A stretch of 64,000 nt of DNA from Patiria pectinifera (Eukaryota > Echinodermata > Asteroidea > Valvatida > Asterinidae): contig CM057149.1 in assembly GCA_029964075.1 (NCBI GenBank), positions 38,026,900 to 38,090,899 on the forward strand, read 5' to 3'. Positions 37,601 to 48,241 of this stretch are shown here, in pieces (positions within the stretch are counted from its first letter, which is position 1; every line of letters starts with the position of its first letter). A program made the translations under genes and the position numbers. The notes under the pieces were generated by a model. It was not told the origin of the DNA. It ran no database searches and saw nothing but the letters and a program-made list of their open reading frames with translations.

Positions 37601-40600
37601 GTTTCGTATGAATATAAAGGAGTAAATGCTTCAGATTTTAAATATGCACTTGTCATTTACAAGGCTGGGTTGGGGCAACCTTGAAATTATAAAGTAAAAT
37701 AATTCTGCGAAAAAATTACTGCATTTAATAAAAGTTCATAAAGTACAAATGATACCATGTTTGTATGACTAAAACATGGCATTTGCTTTTGCTACCACTT
37801 TGAAGCATTTACTCGCATCTGTATGAATGAAAATTAAGCAAACACTTTTACTAAAAACCGTTTGCTAAATTCTGAAAATAATTACTTCTACCTTTAAGCT
37901 TTTGCTACACTATAAACGTTTGCTTCGTTTCTTATGAATAAAACGGAGTAAATGCTTCAGATTTCAAATATTTACTTGTCATATTACAAGGTTGGGTTGG
38001 GGCTACCTTGAAAATATAAATGCACATAATTCTGCGCAAAAATTACTGCATTTATTAATGTTAATTGCGAAAAAGTACAAATAATACCATACGGTAGTTC
38101 GTATGAATAAAAACTGGCATTTGCATTACTCCCATCTGTATGAATAAAAATTAAGCAAAGGCTTTTACTGAAAATCATTTGCTCTTGAGTAAATGGCCTG
38201 CAAAATGTAAAGCTTTACACGTTTATAAGTTTGCAGAAAATAAAACTATCGTAACCGAAACGGAAAGCGGCACAGGAGGGGTCACGTGCTGGAGGACCGA
38301 TACAAAAAGCGTATCAAACGTGACGAACGCAATGCCGTTTACGCGCACAATGCGCTGTGCATCGGCACCCATGATCTACACGTGGATTGGGTTTTCAGTC
38401 CCTAACTGATTCCGTGGGTTTTCCCCAGACTATTCTTCTGGGGTTTTCCTCCCACCTCTAAAACTGTAATTTCTTCTCATTGTCTTCTCTCTACGTTTTT
38501 TCGGGGTTTGCGAGCTACAGTGCCTGGGGCATGCACTTTTGAGGATCCTTGGTTTCATTACCAGAAAAAAATTATTTATCGTTTATTTCGTTTCGTATGA
38601 ATATAAAGGAGTAAATGCTTCAGATTTTAAATATGCACTTGTCATTTACAAGGCTGGGTTGGGGCAACCTTGAAATTATAAAGTAAAATAATTCTGCGAA
38701 AAAATTACTGCATTTAATAAAAGTTCATAAAGTACAAATGATACCATGTTTGTATGACTAAAACATGGCATTTGCTTTTGCTACCACTTTGAAGCATTTA
38801 CTCGCATCTGTATGAATGAAAATTAAGCAAACACTTTTACTAAAAACCGTTTGCTAAATTCTGAAAATAATTACTTTTACCTTTAAGCTTTTGCTACACT
38901 ATAAACGTTTGCTTCGTTTCTTATGAATAAAACGGAGTAAATGCTTCAGATTTCAAATATTTACTTGTCATATTACAAGGTTGGGTTGGGGCTACCTTGA
39001 AAATATAAATGCACATAATTCTGCGCAAAAATTACTGCATTTATTAATGTTAATTGCGAAAAAGTACAAATAATACCATACGGTAGTTCGTATGAATAAA
39101 AACTGGCATTTGCATTACTCCCATCTGTATGAATAAAAATTAAGCAAAGGCTTTTACTGAAAATCATTTGCTCTTGAGTAAATGGCCTGCTAATTGTAAG
39201 GCTTACACGTTTATAAGATTGCAGAAAATAAAACTATTGTAACCGAGACGGAAAGCGGCACAGGGAGGGTCACGTGCTGGATGACCGATACAAAAAAAGC
39301 GTATCAAACGTGACGAACGCAATGCCGTTTACGCGCACAATGCGCTGTGCATCGGCACCCATGATCTACACGTGGATTGGGTTTTCAGTCCCTACCTGAT
39401 TCCGTGGGTTTCCCCAGACTATTCTTCTGGGGTTTTCCTCCCACCTCTAAAACTGTAATTTCTTCTCATTGTCTTCTCTCTACGTTTTTTTTCGGGGTTT
39501 GCGAGCTACAGTGCCTGGGGCATACACTTTTGAGGATCCTTGGTTTCATTACCAGAAAAAAATTATTTATCGTTTATTTCGTTTCGTATGAATATAAAGG
39601 AGTAAATGCTTCAGATTTTAAATATGCACTTGTCATTTACAAGGCTGGGTTGCAACCTTGAAATTATAAAGTAAAATAATTCTGCGAAAAAATTACTGCA
39701 TTTAATAAAAGTTCATAAAGTACAAATGATACCATGTTTGTATGACTAAAACATGGCATTTGCTTTTGCTACCACTTTGAAGCATTTACTCGCATCTGTA
39801 TGAATGAAAATTAAGCAAACACTTTTACTAAAAACCGTTTGCTAAATTCTGAAAATAATTACTTTTACCTTTAAGCTTTTGCTACACTATAAACGTTTGC
39901 TTCGTTTCTTATGAATAAAACGGAGTAAATGCTTCAGATTTCAAATATTTACTTGTCATATTACAAGGTTGGGTTGGGGCTACCTTGAAAATATAAATGC
40001 ACATAATTCTGCGCAAAAATTACTGCATTTATTAATGTTAATTGCGAAAAGTACAAATAATACCATACGGTAGTTCGTATGAATAAAAACTGGCATTTGC
40101 ATTACTCCCATCTGTATGAATAAAAATTAAGCAAAGGCTTTTACTGAAAATCATTTGCTCTTGAGTAAATGGCCTGCAAAATGTAAAGCTTTACACGTTT
40201 ATAAGTTTGCAGAAAATAAAACTATCGTAACCGAAACGGAAAGCGGCACAGGGGAGGGTCACGTGCTGGAGGACCGATACAAAAAAGCGCATCAAACGTG
40301 ACGAACGCAATGCCGTTTACGCGCACAATGCGCTGTGCATCGGCACCCATGATCTACACGTGGATTGGGTTTTCAGTCCCTAACTGATTCCGTGGGTTTT
40401 CCCCAGACTATTCTTCTGGGGTTTTCCTCCCACCTCTAAAACTGTAATTTCTTCTCATTGTCTTCTCTCTACGTTTTTTTTCGGTGTTTGCGAGCTACAG
40501 TGCCTGGGGCATACACTTTTGAGGATCCTTGGTTTCATTACCAGAAAAAAAATTATTTATCGTTTATTTCGTTTCGTATGAATATAAAGGAGTAAATGCT

Positions 40601-42559
40601 TCAGATTTTAAATATGCACTTGTCATTTACAAGGCTGGGTTGGGGCAACCTTGAAATTATAAAGTAAAATAATTCTGCGAAAAATTACTGCATTTAATAA
40701 AAGTTCATAAAGTACAAATGATACCATGTTTGTATGACTAAAACATGGCATTTGCTTTTGCTACCACTTTGAAGCATTTACTCGCATCTGTATGAATGAA
40801 AATTAAGCAAACACTTTTACTAAAAACCGTTTGCTAAATTCTGAAAATAATTACTTTTACCTTTAAGCTTTTGCTACACTATAAACGTTTGCTTCGTTTC
40901 TTATGAATAAAACGGAGTAAATGCTTCAGATTTCAAATATTTACTTGTCATATTACAAGGTTGGGTTGGGGCTACCTTGAAAATATAAATGCACATAATT
41001 CTGCGCAAAAATTACTGCATTTATTAATGTTAATTGCGAAAAGTACAAATAATACCATACGGTAGTTCGTATGAATAAAAACTGGCATTTGCATTACTCC
41101 CATCTGTATGAATAAAAATTAAGCAAAGGCTTTTACTGAAAATCATTTGCTCTTGAGTAAATGGCCTGCAAAATGTAAAGCTTTACACGTTTATAAGTTT
41201 GCAGAAAATAAAACTATCGTAACCGAAACGGAAAGCGGCACAGGGAGGGTCACGTGCTGGAGGACCGATACAAAAAAAGCGTATCAAACGTGACGAACGC
41301 AATGCCGTTTACGCGCACAATGCGCTGTGCATCGGCACCCATGATCTACACGTGGATTGGGTTTTCAGTCCCTACCTGATTCCGTGGGTTTTCCCCAGAC
41401 TATTCTTCTGGGGTTTTCCTCCCACCTCTAAAACTGTAATTTCTTCTCATTGTCTTCTCTCTACGTTTTTTTTTCGGGGTTTGCGAGCTACAGTGCCTGG
41501 GGCATACACTTTTGAGGATCCTTGGTTTCATTACCAGAAAAAAAATTATTTATCGTTTATTTCGTTTCGTATGAATATAAAGGAGTAAATGCTTCAGATT
41601 TTAAATATGCACTTGTCATTTACAAGGCTGGGTTGGGGCAACCTTGAAATTATAAAGTAAAATAATTCTGCGAAAAAATTACTGCATTTAATAAAAGTTC
41701 ATAAAGTACAAATGATACCATGTTTGTATGACTAAAACATGGCATTTGCTTTTGCTACCACTTTGAAGCATTTACTCGCATCTGTATGAATGAAAATTAA
41801 GCAAACACTTTTACTAAAAACCGTTTGCTAAATTCTGAAAATAATTACTTTTTACCTTTAAGCTTTTGCTACACTATAAACGTTTGCTTCGTTTCTTATG
41901 AATAAAACGGAGTAAATGCTTCAGATTTCAAATATTTACTTGTCATATTACAAGGTTGGGTTGGGGCTACCTTGAAAATATAAATGCACATAATTCTGCG
42001 CAAAAATTACTGCATTTATTAATGTTAATTGCGAAAAAGTACAAATAATACCATACGGTAGTTCGTATGAATAAAAACTGGCATTTGCATTACTCCCATC
42101 TGTATGAATAAAAATTAAGCAAAGGCTTTTACTGAAAATCATTTGCTCTTGAGTAAATGGCCTGCAAAATGTAAGCTTTACACGTTTATAGGTTTGCAGA
42201 AAATAAAACTATCGTAACCGAAACGGAAAGCGGCACTGGGGAGGGTCACGTGCTGGAGGACCGATACAAAAAAAGCGCATCAAACGTGATGAACGTAATG
42301 CCGTTTACGCGCACAATGCGCTGTGCATCAGCACCCATGGTCTACATGTCGATTGGGTTTTCAGTCCCTACCTGATTCTGTGGGTTTTCCCCAGACTATT
42401 CTTCTGGGGTTTTCCTCCCACCTCTAAAACTGTAAATTTTTGCTGGTAAAAACACAACTTTTCCATCGGTTAACTATGTTTACCATACACTGTAAAGATA
42501 AGTTTAAACGGTTGCAAGAATAATTGTTGCCCTTTAGGGGTGGAGCTACATTTTAAGGT

Positions 42560-43735
42560 AGGCGGCTATAAAAAAAAATCATATCTAAATTGGTATGATT
42601 GTCTACAAGTAACTTACACAGGGTGAGTCAAAAAAAAAGGAAACCCAAATGGCAGGACAATTTTTTTTAATGAAGTTCTGCATGAAGCACTATCAAAATC
42701 AAGATATGAAAGCCCAATTTATAAGCTTTGTTTTAGTACAAGAATCATTCAAATCACTTATGTACTTTTTAAGTTACAGAATTTTAAACACAAACACCGT
42801 CTTAAAAGTTAATTCTATCATATCCCACGAAAATCATGTTCAGGTCTCTCATGGTTGATTTTATATTGATTTTTAAAGATCAAATCTATTAATCTCTAAC
42901 GAGACGTCACGTAACCCATTATGACGTCATCATGACGTCACTTCAATTTTCATCTATAACACATCCCGGTCTAGGTACATACCAACTTTCAACCCAATCG
43001 GACCAGTGGTTCTGTAGATATTGGCCTTCAAAATATGCAATTTTAATATGGCGTCACATGTCACGTGACGTCATATTAAAAATAAAAAGATGAAATAAAA
43101 AAAAGACACCATGTCAGTTTGCAAACAGAACACAGGGCTTTTCGCATTTTACAAATGGTTATGTTTCGTTGGTCCTTTTGCAGTCACTTGTCATAGTGCT
43201 TCATGCAGTTAAAGGTTGTTCAAATGCTTAAAATAATTCCTAAAATATAATTTTATCACATGACGTCACATGCCCTGCAATAACGTCATCTTTAAAACCC
43301 TTCTCAATACACATTTTGTCATTGTGGTCTTGGTTTGAACCAAGTTTAATGTCAATCCGATGAAAGAAAGTGTGCAATTTTGGAAGCAGAATAAAATCAT
43401 AAATATTTAAAAAATCATTAAAAAAATCAAACGATGATGTCATCGTGACGTCACTTCGGACTTGGCATACTAGTACCATTATCTACCTACCCAAGTTTTT
43501 CAAAAATGTTGTGCAAATACCTATTACCTAAAAAACCAAATACAAAAAATAATTTTGAACTTTGCATGTTGCGTTCGTGATATATGGCTAAACGGTCCAA
43601 AAATTCAAATATTCATATAAAATCTCAGGATGGCGTCATCATGACGTCACTTCATTTTTTATACCTATAACCCATCCCGGTCTGGCCACATACCAAGTTT
43701 CAACCCAATCGGACTTACAGTTCTGTAGATAAAGG
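42560..43735. repeat. Outer arm region with TGACGTCA-bearing segments (right copy)
   Basis: This is the mirror of about 640-1800. Near 42620 it contains CAGGGTGAGTCAAAAAAAA, which resembles the start of a DNA-transposon inverted repeat, but no partner end was found. No gene is supported. Confidence 0.7.
42922..43649. promoter_or_regulatory. Cluster of six perfect TGACGTCA octamers (right arm)
   Basis: Octamers lie at 42922-42929, 42933-42940, 43066-43073, 43261-43268, 43446-43453 and 43642-43649. The extra site relative to the left arm results from one base difference (TGATGCCA on the left pairs with TGACGTCA-compatible sequence here). Confidence 0.5.
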
Positions 43736-43737
43736 AC

Positions 43738-44240
43738 TTCAGAAATATGACAAATAAATATTTGAAATCTGAAGCATTTACTTCTTTTATATTCATACTA
43801 GTAAACGCTTATAGTGTAGCAAAACCTAAAAGGTAAAAACTAATTATTTTCAGATTTTAGCAAATGGTTTTGAGTAAAAATGTTTGCTTAATTTTCATTC
43901 ATACAGATGCGAGTAAATGCTTCAAAGTGGTAGCAAAAGCAAATGCCATGTTTTATTCATACGAGCATGGTATCATTTGTACCCTATGAACTTTGTTAAT
44001 ATTAATTTTACGCGATTAACATATAATTATTTGCTTTATAATTTCAAGGTTGCCCCAACCCAGCCTTGTGAATGACAAGTTCATATTTGAAATCTGAAGC
44101 ATTTACTCCTTTTTATTCATACGAAACAAAGTATAAACGATAAATAATTTTTTTCTGGTAATGAAACCAAGGATTTCTCAAAAGTGCATGCCCCAGGCAC
44201 TGTAGCTCGCAAACCCCGAAAAAAAACCGTATAGAGAAGA
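43738..44240. repeat. Outer right copy of sub-repeats A (truncated) and B plus core edge
   Basis: This is the mirror of 130-640. The core edge here has the T-run junction (AACCCCGAAAAAAAACCGT on the plus strand), unlike its left partner. Confidence 0.85.
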
Positions 44241-44284
44241 CAATGAGAAGAAAGATGATTTTCCCTCGTTTGAATCAAGCTGCT

Positions 44285-44930
44285 CTAATGTACCGCCTCT
44301 TTACATATTTAGGCCACGCCCGCAAAAGGGTGAAAATAACACGTGTTAGAATGTTAGAATTTACATCCACTTTGTTTCAAAGCATGAAAAACAAAGTGGA
44401 TGTAAAATACAGTTTTCTGAGTTTTCTATTTTTGCACTCCCCTTTTTGAAAAATCAAGCTCCGCCCCCCAAATGGGCAAGATCCAAGATGCGTTCACCTC
44501 TAAAAATTATGTTCAGCCCATTTCAATTGGACATGCCAATTTTCAGAATTTTACCACCAAACTGAATGATGTTTTCCATATTAGAACCAAACTGCTAAGA
44601 TATACCGCCTCTTTTACCATTTAGACCACGCCCACAAAATGGGTGGAAAATAACAGGTGTTAGAATGCTAGAATGTCTTATTTCATGTTTAAGTTTATTT
44701 CAAAGCGCAAAAAACCAAGGAAATTTGATGTTAAATACAGTTTTCATGAGTTTGTATTGTTTGCACCCCCTTTTTGGAAAAATCAAGCTCCGCCCCCTAA
44801 AATGGGCAAGATCCAGGATGGGTCCCGATCTTAAAATGATTTTCAGCCCATTTTGACCCCACATGCCAAATTTCATGCTTTTACCACAAAGTGCACGATT
44901 TTTCGCTTAGCAGCTCCACTATATGACTAA
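44285..44930. repeat. Two tandem ~320-bp repeat units (right flank of palindrome)
   Basis: A third pair has the same orientation as the left-arm pair. It begins within the palindrome end (TACCGCCTCTTTACATATTTAGG) and runs past it to GCAGCTCCACTATATG. It is more diverged from the two arm copies than they are from each other, so it was not part of the recent homogenisation. Confidence 0.75.
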
Positions 44931-44984
44931 GCACCTGATTAACACACATCATCAGTCTAAACTTCTGTTGCCGATCGGTCTGAT

Positions 44985-45870
44985 ACGGTGGCCCACAACT
45001 GTCACGGCAAGCGCAGAAGCGCCACGGCGAAAGCAAAAGCGCCGCGGCAAGCGCAGAAGCGCCGCGGCAAGCGCAGAAGCGCCGCGGCAAGCGCAGAAGC
45101 GCCGCGGCAAGCGCAGAAGCGCCGCGGCAAGCGCAGAAGCGCGGCGGCAAGCGCAAAAGCGCCGCGGCAAGCGCAAAAGCGCCGCGGCAAGCGCAAAAGC
45201 GCGGCGGCAAGCGCAAAAGCGCGGCGGCAAGCGCAAAAGCGCCGCGGCAAGCGCAAAAGCGCGGCGGCAAGCGCAAAAGCGCGGCGGCAAGCGCAAAAGC
45301 GCCGCGGCAAGCGCAAAAGCGCGGCGGCAAGCGCAAAAGCGCCGCGGCAAGCGCAAAAGCGCCGCGGCAAGCGCAAAAGCGCGGCGGCAAAAGCAAAAGC
45401 GCCACGGCAAGCGCAAAAGCGCCACGGCAAGCGCAAAAGCGCGGCGGCAAAAGCAAAAGCGCCGCGGCAAGCGCAAAAGCGCCAAGCCAAGTGCAAAAGC
45501 GCCGCGGCAAAAACAAAAGCGCCGCGGCAAGCGCAAAAGCGACACGGCGAAAGCAAAAGCGCCACGAGTTTATTGGGAAGGGGCGTAATCATACATGCCG
45601 CTACTACATCAAAAAATAAAATGGGAAGGAGAATGGCCGCCACCAGGAATTCTTATTAATCACAGCCTTTAATTCTTTGAGAAGTGATTTTATGGCTGAG
45701 AAAATAGCAAGGAAAACCGGTCAGTGCAAGCAACGTTCAGGGAATAAATCGTCGATATTAATTTGTTGTAGGATAATTCCAAGATTATTCCAAGAGAGTT
45801 GCTGCCGTGAATCAGAGTAATAAAGGACTGGGACTCGCTATCAGCACCATCAGGGTGCAGACCAGTAAAT
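44985..45870 (+). repeat. Repeat family copy 1 with expanded minisatellite
   Basis: The copy begins GGTGGCCCACAACTGTCACGG, contains the 28-unit minisatellite, then GGCGTAATCATACATGCCGC, GGAATTCTTATTAATCACAG, TTTTATGGCTGAGAAAATAG and CAACGTTCAGGGAATAAATC, ending near the CACCATCAGGGTGC stretch. Inverted copies lie at 47690-48195 and, shorter, at 46810-47015. Confidence 0.85.
45001..45560 (+). repeat. 20-bp minisatellite, 28 units
   Basis: Exactly 28 units of GCCGCGGCAAGCGCAAAAGC (with G/A, C/G and CG/GA variants) run in perfect 20-bp register. The unit contains no stop in most frames, so long K/R/A-rich and L/R/A-rich frames of 197-223 codons appear on both strands. They are compositional by-products with no start context or conserved domain. 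Five-frame openness argues against real coding. Confidence 0.95.
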
Positions 45871-46355
45871 CGGTCCGAAATTGCCTACGCCGGCCAAATC
45901 ACGATTTGCATGCCCTCAAAATCTTTAGTATTTGAGCATGCTGTGGGCCATGAACTTGAGGGTTTGTAAAAAATATGGATGGAAGCCGTGCACAGGACTG
46001 GGAGCTTGCAGTTCTGTGTAATTTGGATGTAATTTGGACCCTAAAAGCGCTCTATTTTGCAATGGAGTGTAGGCATCGTTTTTCAAAATGGCGATGGGCT
46101 TCAGGACTATTTTCAGGGGTGATCATCTTCAGATGGAAATTTCTCCTAAAAGTCATCAGTTGACCCCCCGAAAATTGAAAAGAAAATGAAAGATGATGAA
46201 ATAAGCTTTAATTTGATGTGTGTCTAGAACACCTTGGAGAGTTTTGAGTATTTTTCCCGAATTTCTGAAGTGGGAGCATTTACCATTGGCGTCTATGGAA
46301 GTTTATTTACTGGTCTGCTACCATCAGGGACGTTTACATTTCGTGGGATGCAAAC
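45871..46355. other. No gene recognised
   Basis: This is mixed sequence without recognised coding or element structure, apart from CCATCAGGGACGTTTACATT and TCGTGGGATGCAAAC near 46320-46354. Those match, inverted, part of the repeat copy at 47689-47735 and mark where the short inverted-repeat element is inserted. Confidence 0.4.
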
Positions 46356-46514
46356 AATCCGGTTCGTAAGTGACTTCGTCATACACGCGCACGCACCACT
46401 GATTACGAGCGCCCATTGGATAAACACTCAAGTTGCGTTAACTTCCGGTTCCATTGGTGCCATGCTACACCATGTACAGTAAGTTGAGATGACGTCACAC
46501 TTACGAACCGGATT
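46356..46514. mobile_element. Short inverted-repeat (MITE-like) element, 159 bp
   Basis: The ends are a perfect 17-bp inverted repeat, AATCCGGTTCGTAAGTG at 46356-46372 and CACTTACGAACCGGATT at 46498-46514. Similarity continues inward with a gap (GACTTCGTCAT against ATGACGTCA). It interrupts a repeat whose uninterrupted relative lies at 47689-47735. The flanks show no clear target-site duplication, and the element is too short to encode anything. Confidence 0.65.
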
Positions 46515-46612
46515 ACGAGGACGGGAGGCTCTGTGAGCTGATGCATTTTTTTGAAGAGTTTTTTTCCCTTCCGACTAGCATGCAGAGAAGAGTTCCGTTA
46601 ATTTGAGCCTTA

Positions 46613-46661
46613 GTTCACCGGTGTGTATACCAGTGTAGGCACACAAGTGAGCTGCCCAGAG
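46613..46661. repeat. 49-bp inverted fragment, partner at 47520-47568
   Basis: GTTCACCGGTGTGTATACCA through GCTGCCCAGAG is the reverse complement of 47520-47568 with one mismatch. It belongs to a scrambled set of small inverted duplications between 46.6 and 47.6 kb. Confidence 0.85.
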
Positions 46662-46809
46662 TGTATGAGTTAAGTTTTTTTTTCTTTTCAGTATATCATA
46701 CACATCTACGAAGTCAATTAAGGCTCTTCTGCAGGGCTGCGGTAGTGGGTGGGTAAGGCTTGTCAACACGTAACTCGCCCGCGGGCCCATTAGGTTAGAA
46801 ATTCCCAGA

Positions 46810-47015
46810 GAGCGGGAATTTCAAAACTCTTCCCTGAACGTTGCTTGCACTGGCCGGTTTGTTTTCCTTGCTATTTTCTCAGCCATAAAATCACTTCTCA
46901 AAGAATTAAAGTTTGTGATTAAAAGAATTCATGGTGGCGGCCATACTCCTTTCCATTTAAGTTGAGATGTAGTGGCGGCATGTATGATTACGCCCCTTCC
47001 CAATAAACACGACTG
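46810..47015 (-). repeat. Repeat family copy 2 (no minisatellite)
   Basis: In inverted orientation relative to copy 1 it contains CTGAACGTTGCTTGCACTGG, CTCAGCCATAAAATCACTTC, GGCGGCCAT and GGCATGTATGATTACGCCCC. It ends at CCCAATAAACACGA, exactly where the minisatellite starts in the other copies. Confidence 0.85.
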
Positions 47016-47135
47016 AGTTGAAGAGAACACTCACAAATCGAGAAATGGATCGTTCTATTAGACAGTTGCAACGCTTTCGACAGAGGAGGTTAGGCTGTGG
47101 ATTTCATCTTAGGAACGTATAACACAGGCAAAGAC

Positions 47136-47171
47136 TTTGGATATAGAATAAGAAAGAAAGAAAGAAATTAA
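47136..47171. repeat. Inverted fragment, partner at 47488-47519
   Basis: TTTGGATATAGAATAAGAAA and the following AAAG tract is the reverse complement of 47488-47519. The partner directly abuts the partner of the 46613-46661 fragment, so 47488-47568 is a chimera of two inverted pieces. Confidence 0.8.
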
Positions 47172-47690
47172 CTTTAAAAGGGGGGGGGGGTAAGGGAGAG
47201 ACACTAAACAAAGGAGAAGTGTTATCGTTCAGATGCACAGTTCTAAGCTCTTCTATGAACATTTGGTGGCTCTGTAAAGAGCCGTTTGCTTTGTTTCGAG
47301 TGAATACAGAACTAGTTTGATGCCGGAAACAAGCCCTCTTTCTGCCCTGCAGGCTGATTCTGCGATGGTGTGGAAGACTGTCCACAGGGCAACTCATCAT
47401 CACTATCGCTAAGCATCATGAGGTCTTGATCGGCTTCTTGGTTTCTTGAGCCGGGGGAGGGTAGGAAAATGAGTTCTAGGTTCTAATTTAATTTCTTTTT
47501 TTCTTATTCTATATCCAAACTCTGGGCAGCTCAATTGTGTGCCTACACTGGTATACACACCGGTGAACTCATGGGCGTCCCCAGGATTTTTTTCTAGAGG
47601 GGGGGGGGCAAAACATATTTTTCCCAACAAATTCTTGTATTTCTGAACAAATTCTCGATTTCTCAGTTTTAGACGTAATTGTTTTGCATC
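47172..47690. other. No gene recognised
   Basis: It contains poly-G tracts (near 47179 and 47598) and the chimeric inverted fragments at 47488-47568. I see no supported coding region. Confidence 0.4.
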
Positions 47691-48195
47691 CCACGAAATG
47701 TAAAGAAATGAGGAACGGCCCTGATGGTGCTGATAGTGAGTCCCACTCCTTTATAAACTCTGATTCACGGCAGCAACTCTCTTGGAATAATCTTGGAATT
47801 ATCCTACAACAAATTAATATCGACGATTTATTTCCTGAACGTTGCTTGCACTGACCGGTTTTCCTTGGCCTTGCTATTTTCTCAGCCATAAAATCACTTC
47901 TCAAAGAATTAAATTCTGTGATTAATAAGAATTCCTGGTGGCGGCCATTCTCCTTCCCATTTTATTTTTTGATGTAGTAGCGGCATGTATGATTACGCTC
48001 CTTCCCAGTAAACCCGTGGCGCTTTTGCTTTCGCCGTGGCCCTTTGCTTTCGCCGTGGCGCTTTTGCGCTTGGCGTGGCGCTTTAGCGCTTGCCGTGGCG
48101 CTTTTGCGCTTGCCGTGACGCTTTTTCTTTTGCCGCGGCGCTTTTTCTTTTGCCGCGGCGCTTTTGCGCTTGCCGTGACAGTTGTGGGCCACCGT
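47690..48195 (-). repeat. Repeat family copy 3 with 8-unit minisatellite
   Basis: This is an inverted copy of 44985-45870. It keeps the flanks CAGCAACTCTCTTGGAATAA, the AACGTTGCTTGCACTGACCG stretch and GCGGCATGTATGATTACGC, and ends GACAGTTGTGGGCCACCGT. The 20-bp minisatellite at 48015-48173 has eight units, one of them 19 bp long, against 28 in copy 1. Confidence 0.88.
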
Positions 48196-48241
48196 AGTCT
48201 GACGTATCCTTATGGTTTAAACTGTCTGTTCTTTTTTCACA

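Larger units (their letters stand above)
7332..42433. repeat. Satellite array: about 35.3 tandem units of ~995 bp
   Basis: The marker TTGCTCTTGAGTAAATGG recurs near 7344, 8339, 9343, 10338 and so on to about 42150, with spacings of 987-1004 bp (mean about 994). Units look about 98-99% identical by eye. Most differences are lengths of G, A and T homopolymers plus a few local patches. Each unit has a core of about 400 bp (for example 8335-8737) with higher GC, sub-repeat B (about 8738-9060) and sub-repeat A (about 9075-9338). A and B share GAGTAAATGCTTCAGATTT and CATCTGTATGAAT and look roughly 75-80% alike, so each unit is a higher-order repeat. The recurring short reading frames are shadows of this DNA conservation. 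Confidence 0.97.
5705..44372. repeat. Right arm of giant imperfect palindrome, expanded by satellite array
   Basis: This is the inverted copy of the left arm, interrupted by about 34 extra satellite units. Homology with the left arm begins at the 5'-UTR sequence ending in TGAATTTGAAACAG and ends with the reverse complement of the first window bases near 44372. The outer boundary is set by the window edge on the other arm, so homology could extend further. Confidence 0.92.

Noticed and set aside
8144..41948. A 64-codon minus-strand frame (MIFSKSLCLIFIHTDGSNAN...) identical in most satellite units
   Set aside because: It lies in AT-rich sub-repeat A, is preserved because the DNA units are near-identical, has no known domain, and the related sub-repeat B does not conserve it.
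7344..42360. Recurrent 76-78-codon plus-strand frames (MLLSKWPAKC..., MDWVFSPYLI...) as genes
   Set aside because: They are short overlapping frames that shift with homopolymer length between units. Only the alternative continuous reading of the core is kept as a possible exon relic.
7332..42433. CRISPR-like regular array
   Set aside because: The period is about 995 bp with no unique spacers between short repeats, and the DNA is eukaryotic.
42610..42640. CAGGGTGAGTCAAAAAAAA as a mariner-type terminal repeat
   Set aside because: No inverted partner end or transposase remnant was found in the arm, so the resemblance is not enough.
44881..45659. Histone- or protamine-like K/R/A-rich proteins and L/R/A-rich reverse frames of about 200 codons
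   Set aside because: All arise from a 20-bp minisatellite lacking stop codons; five frames are open at once.
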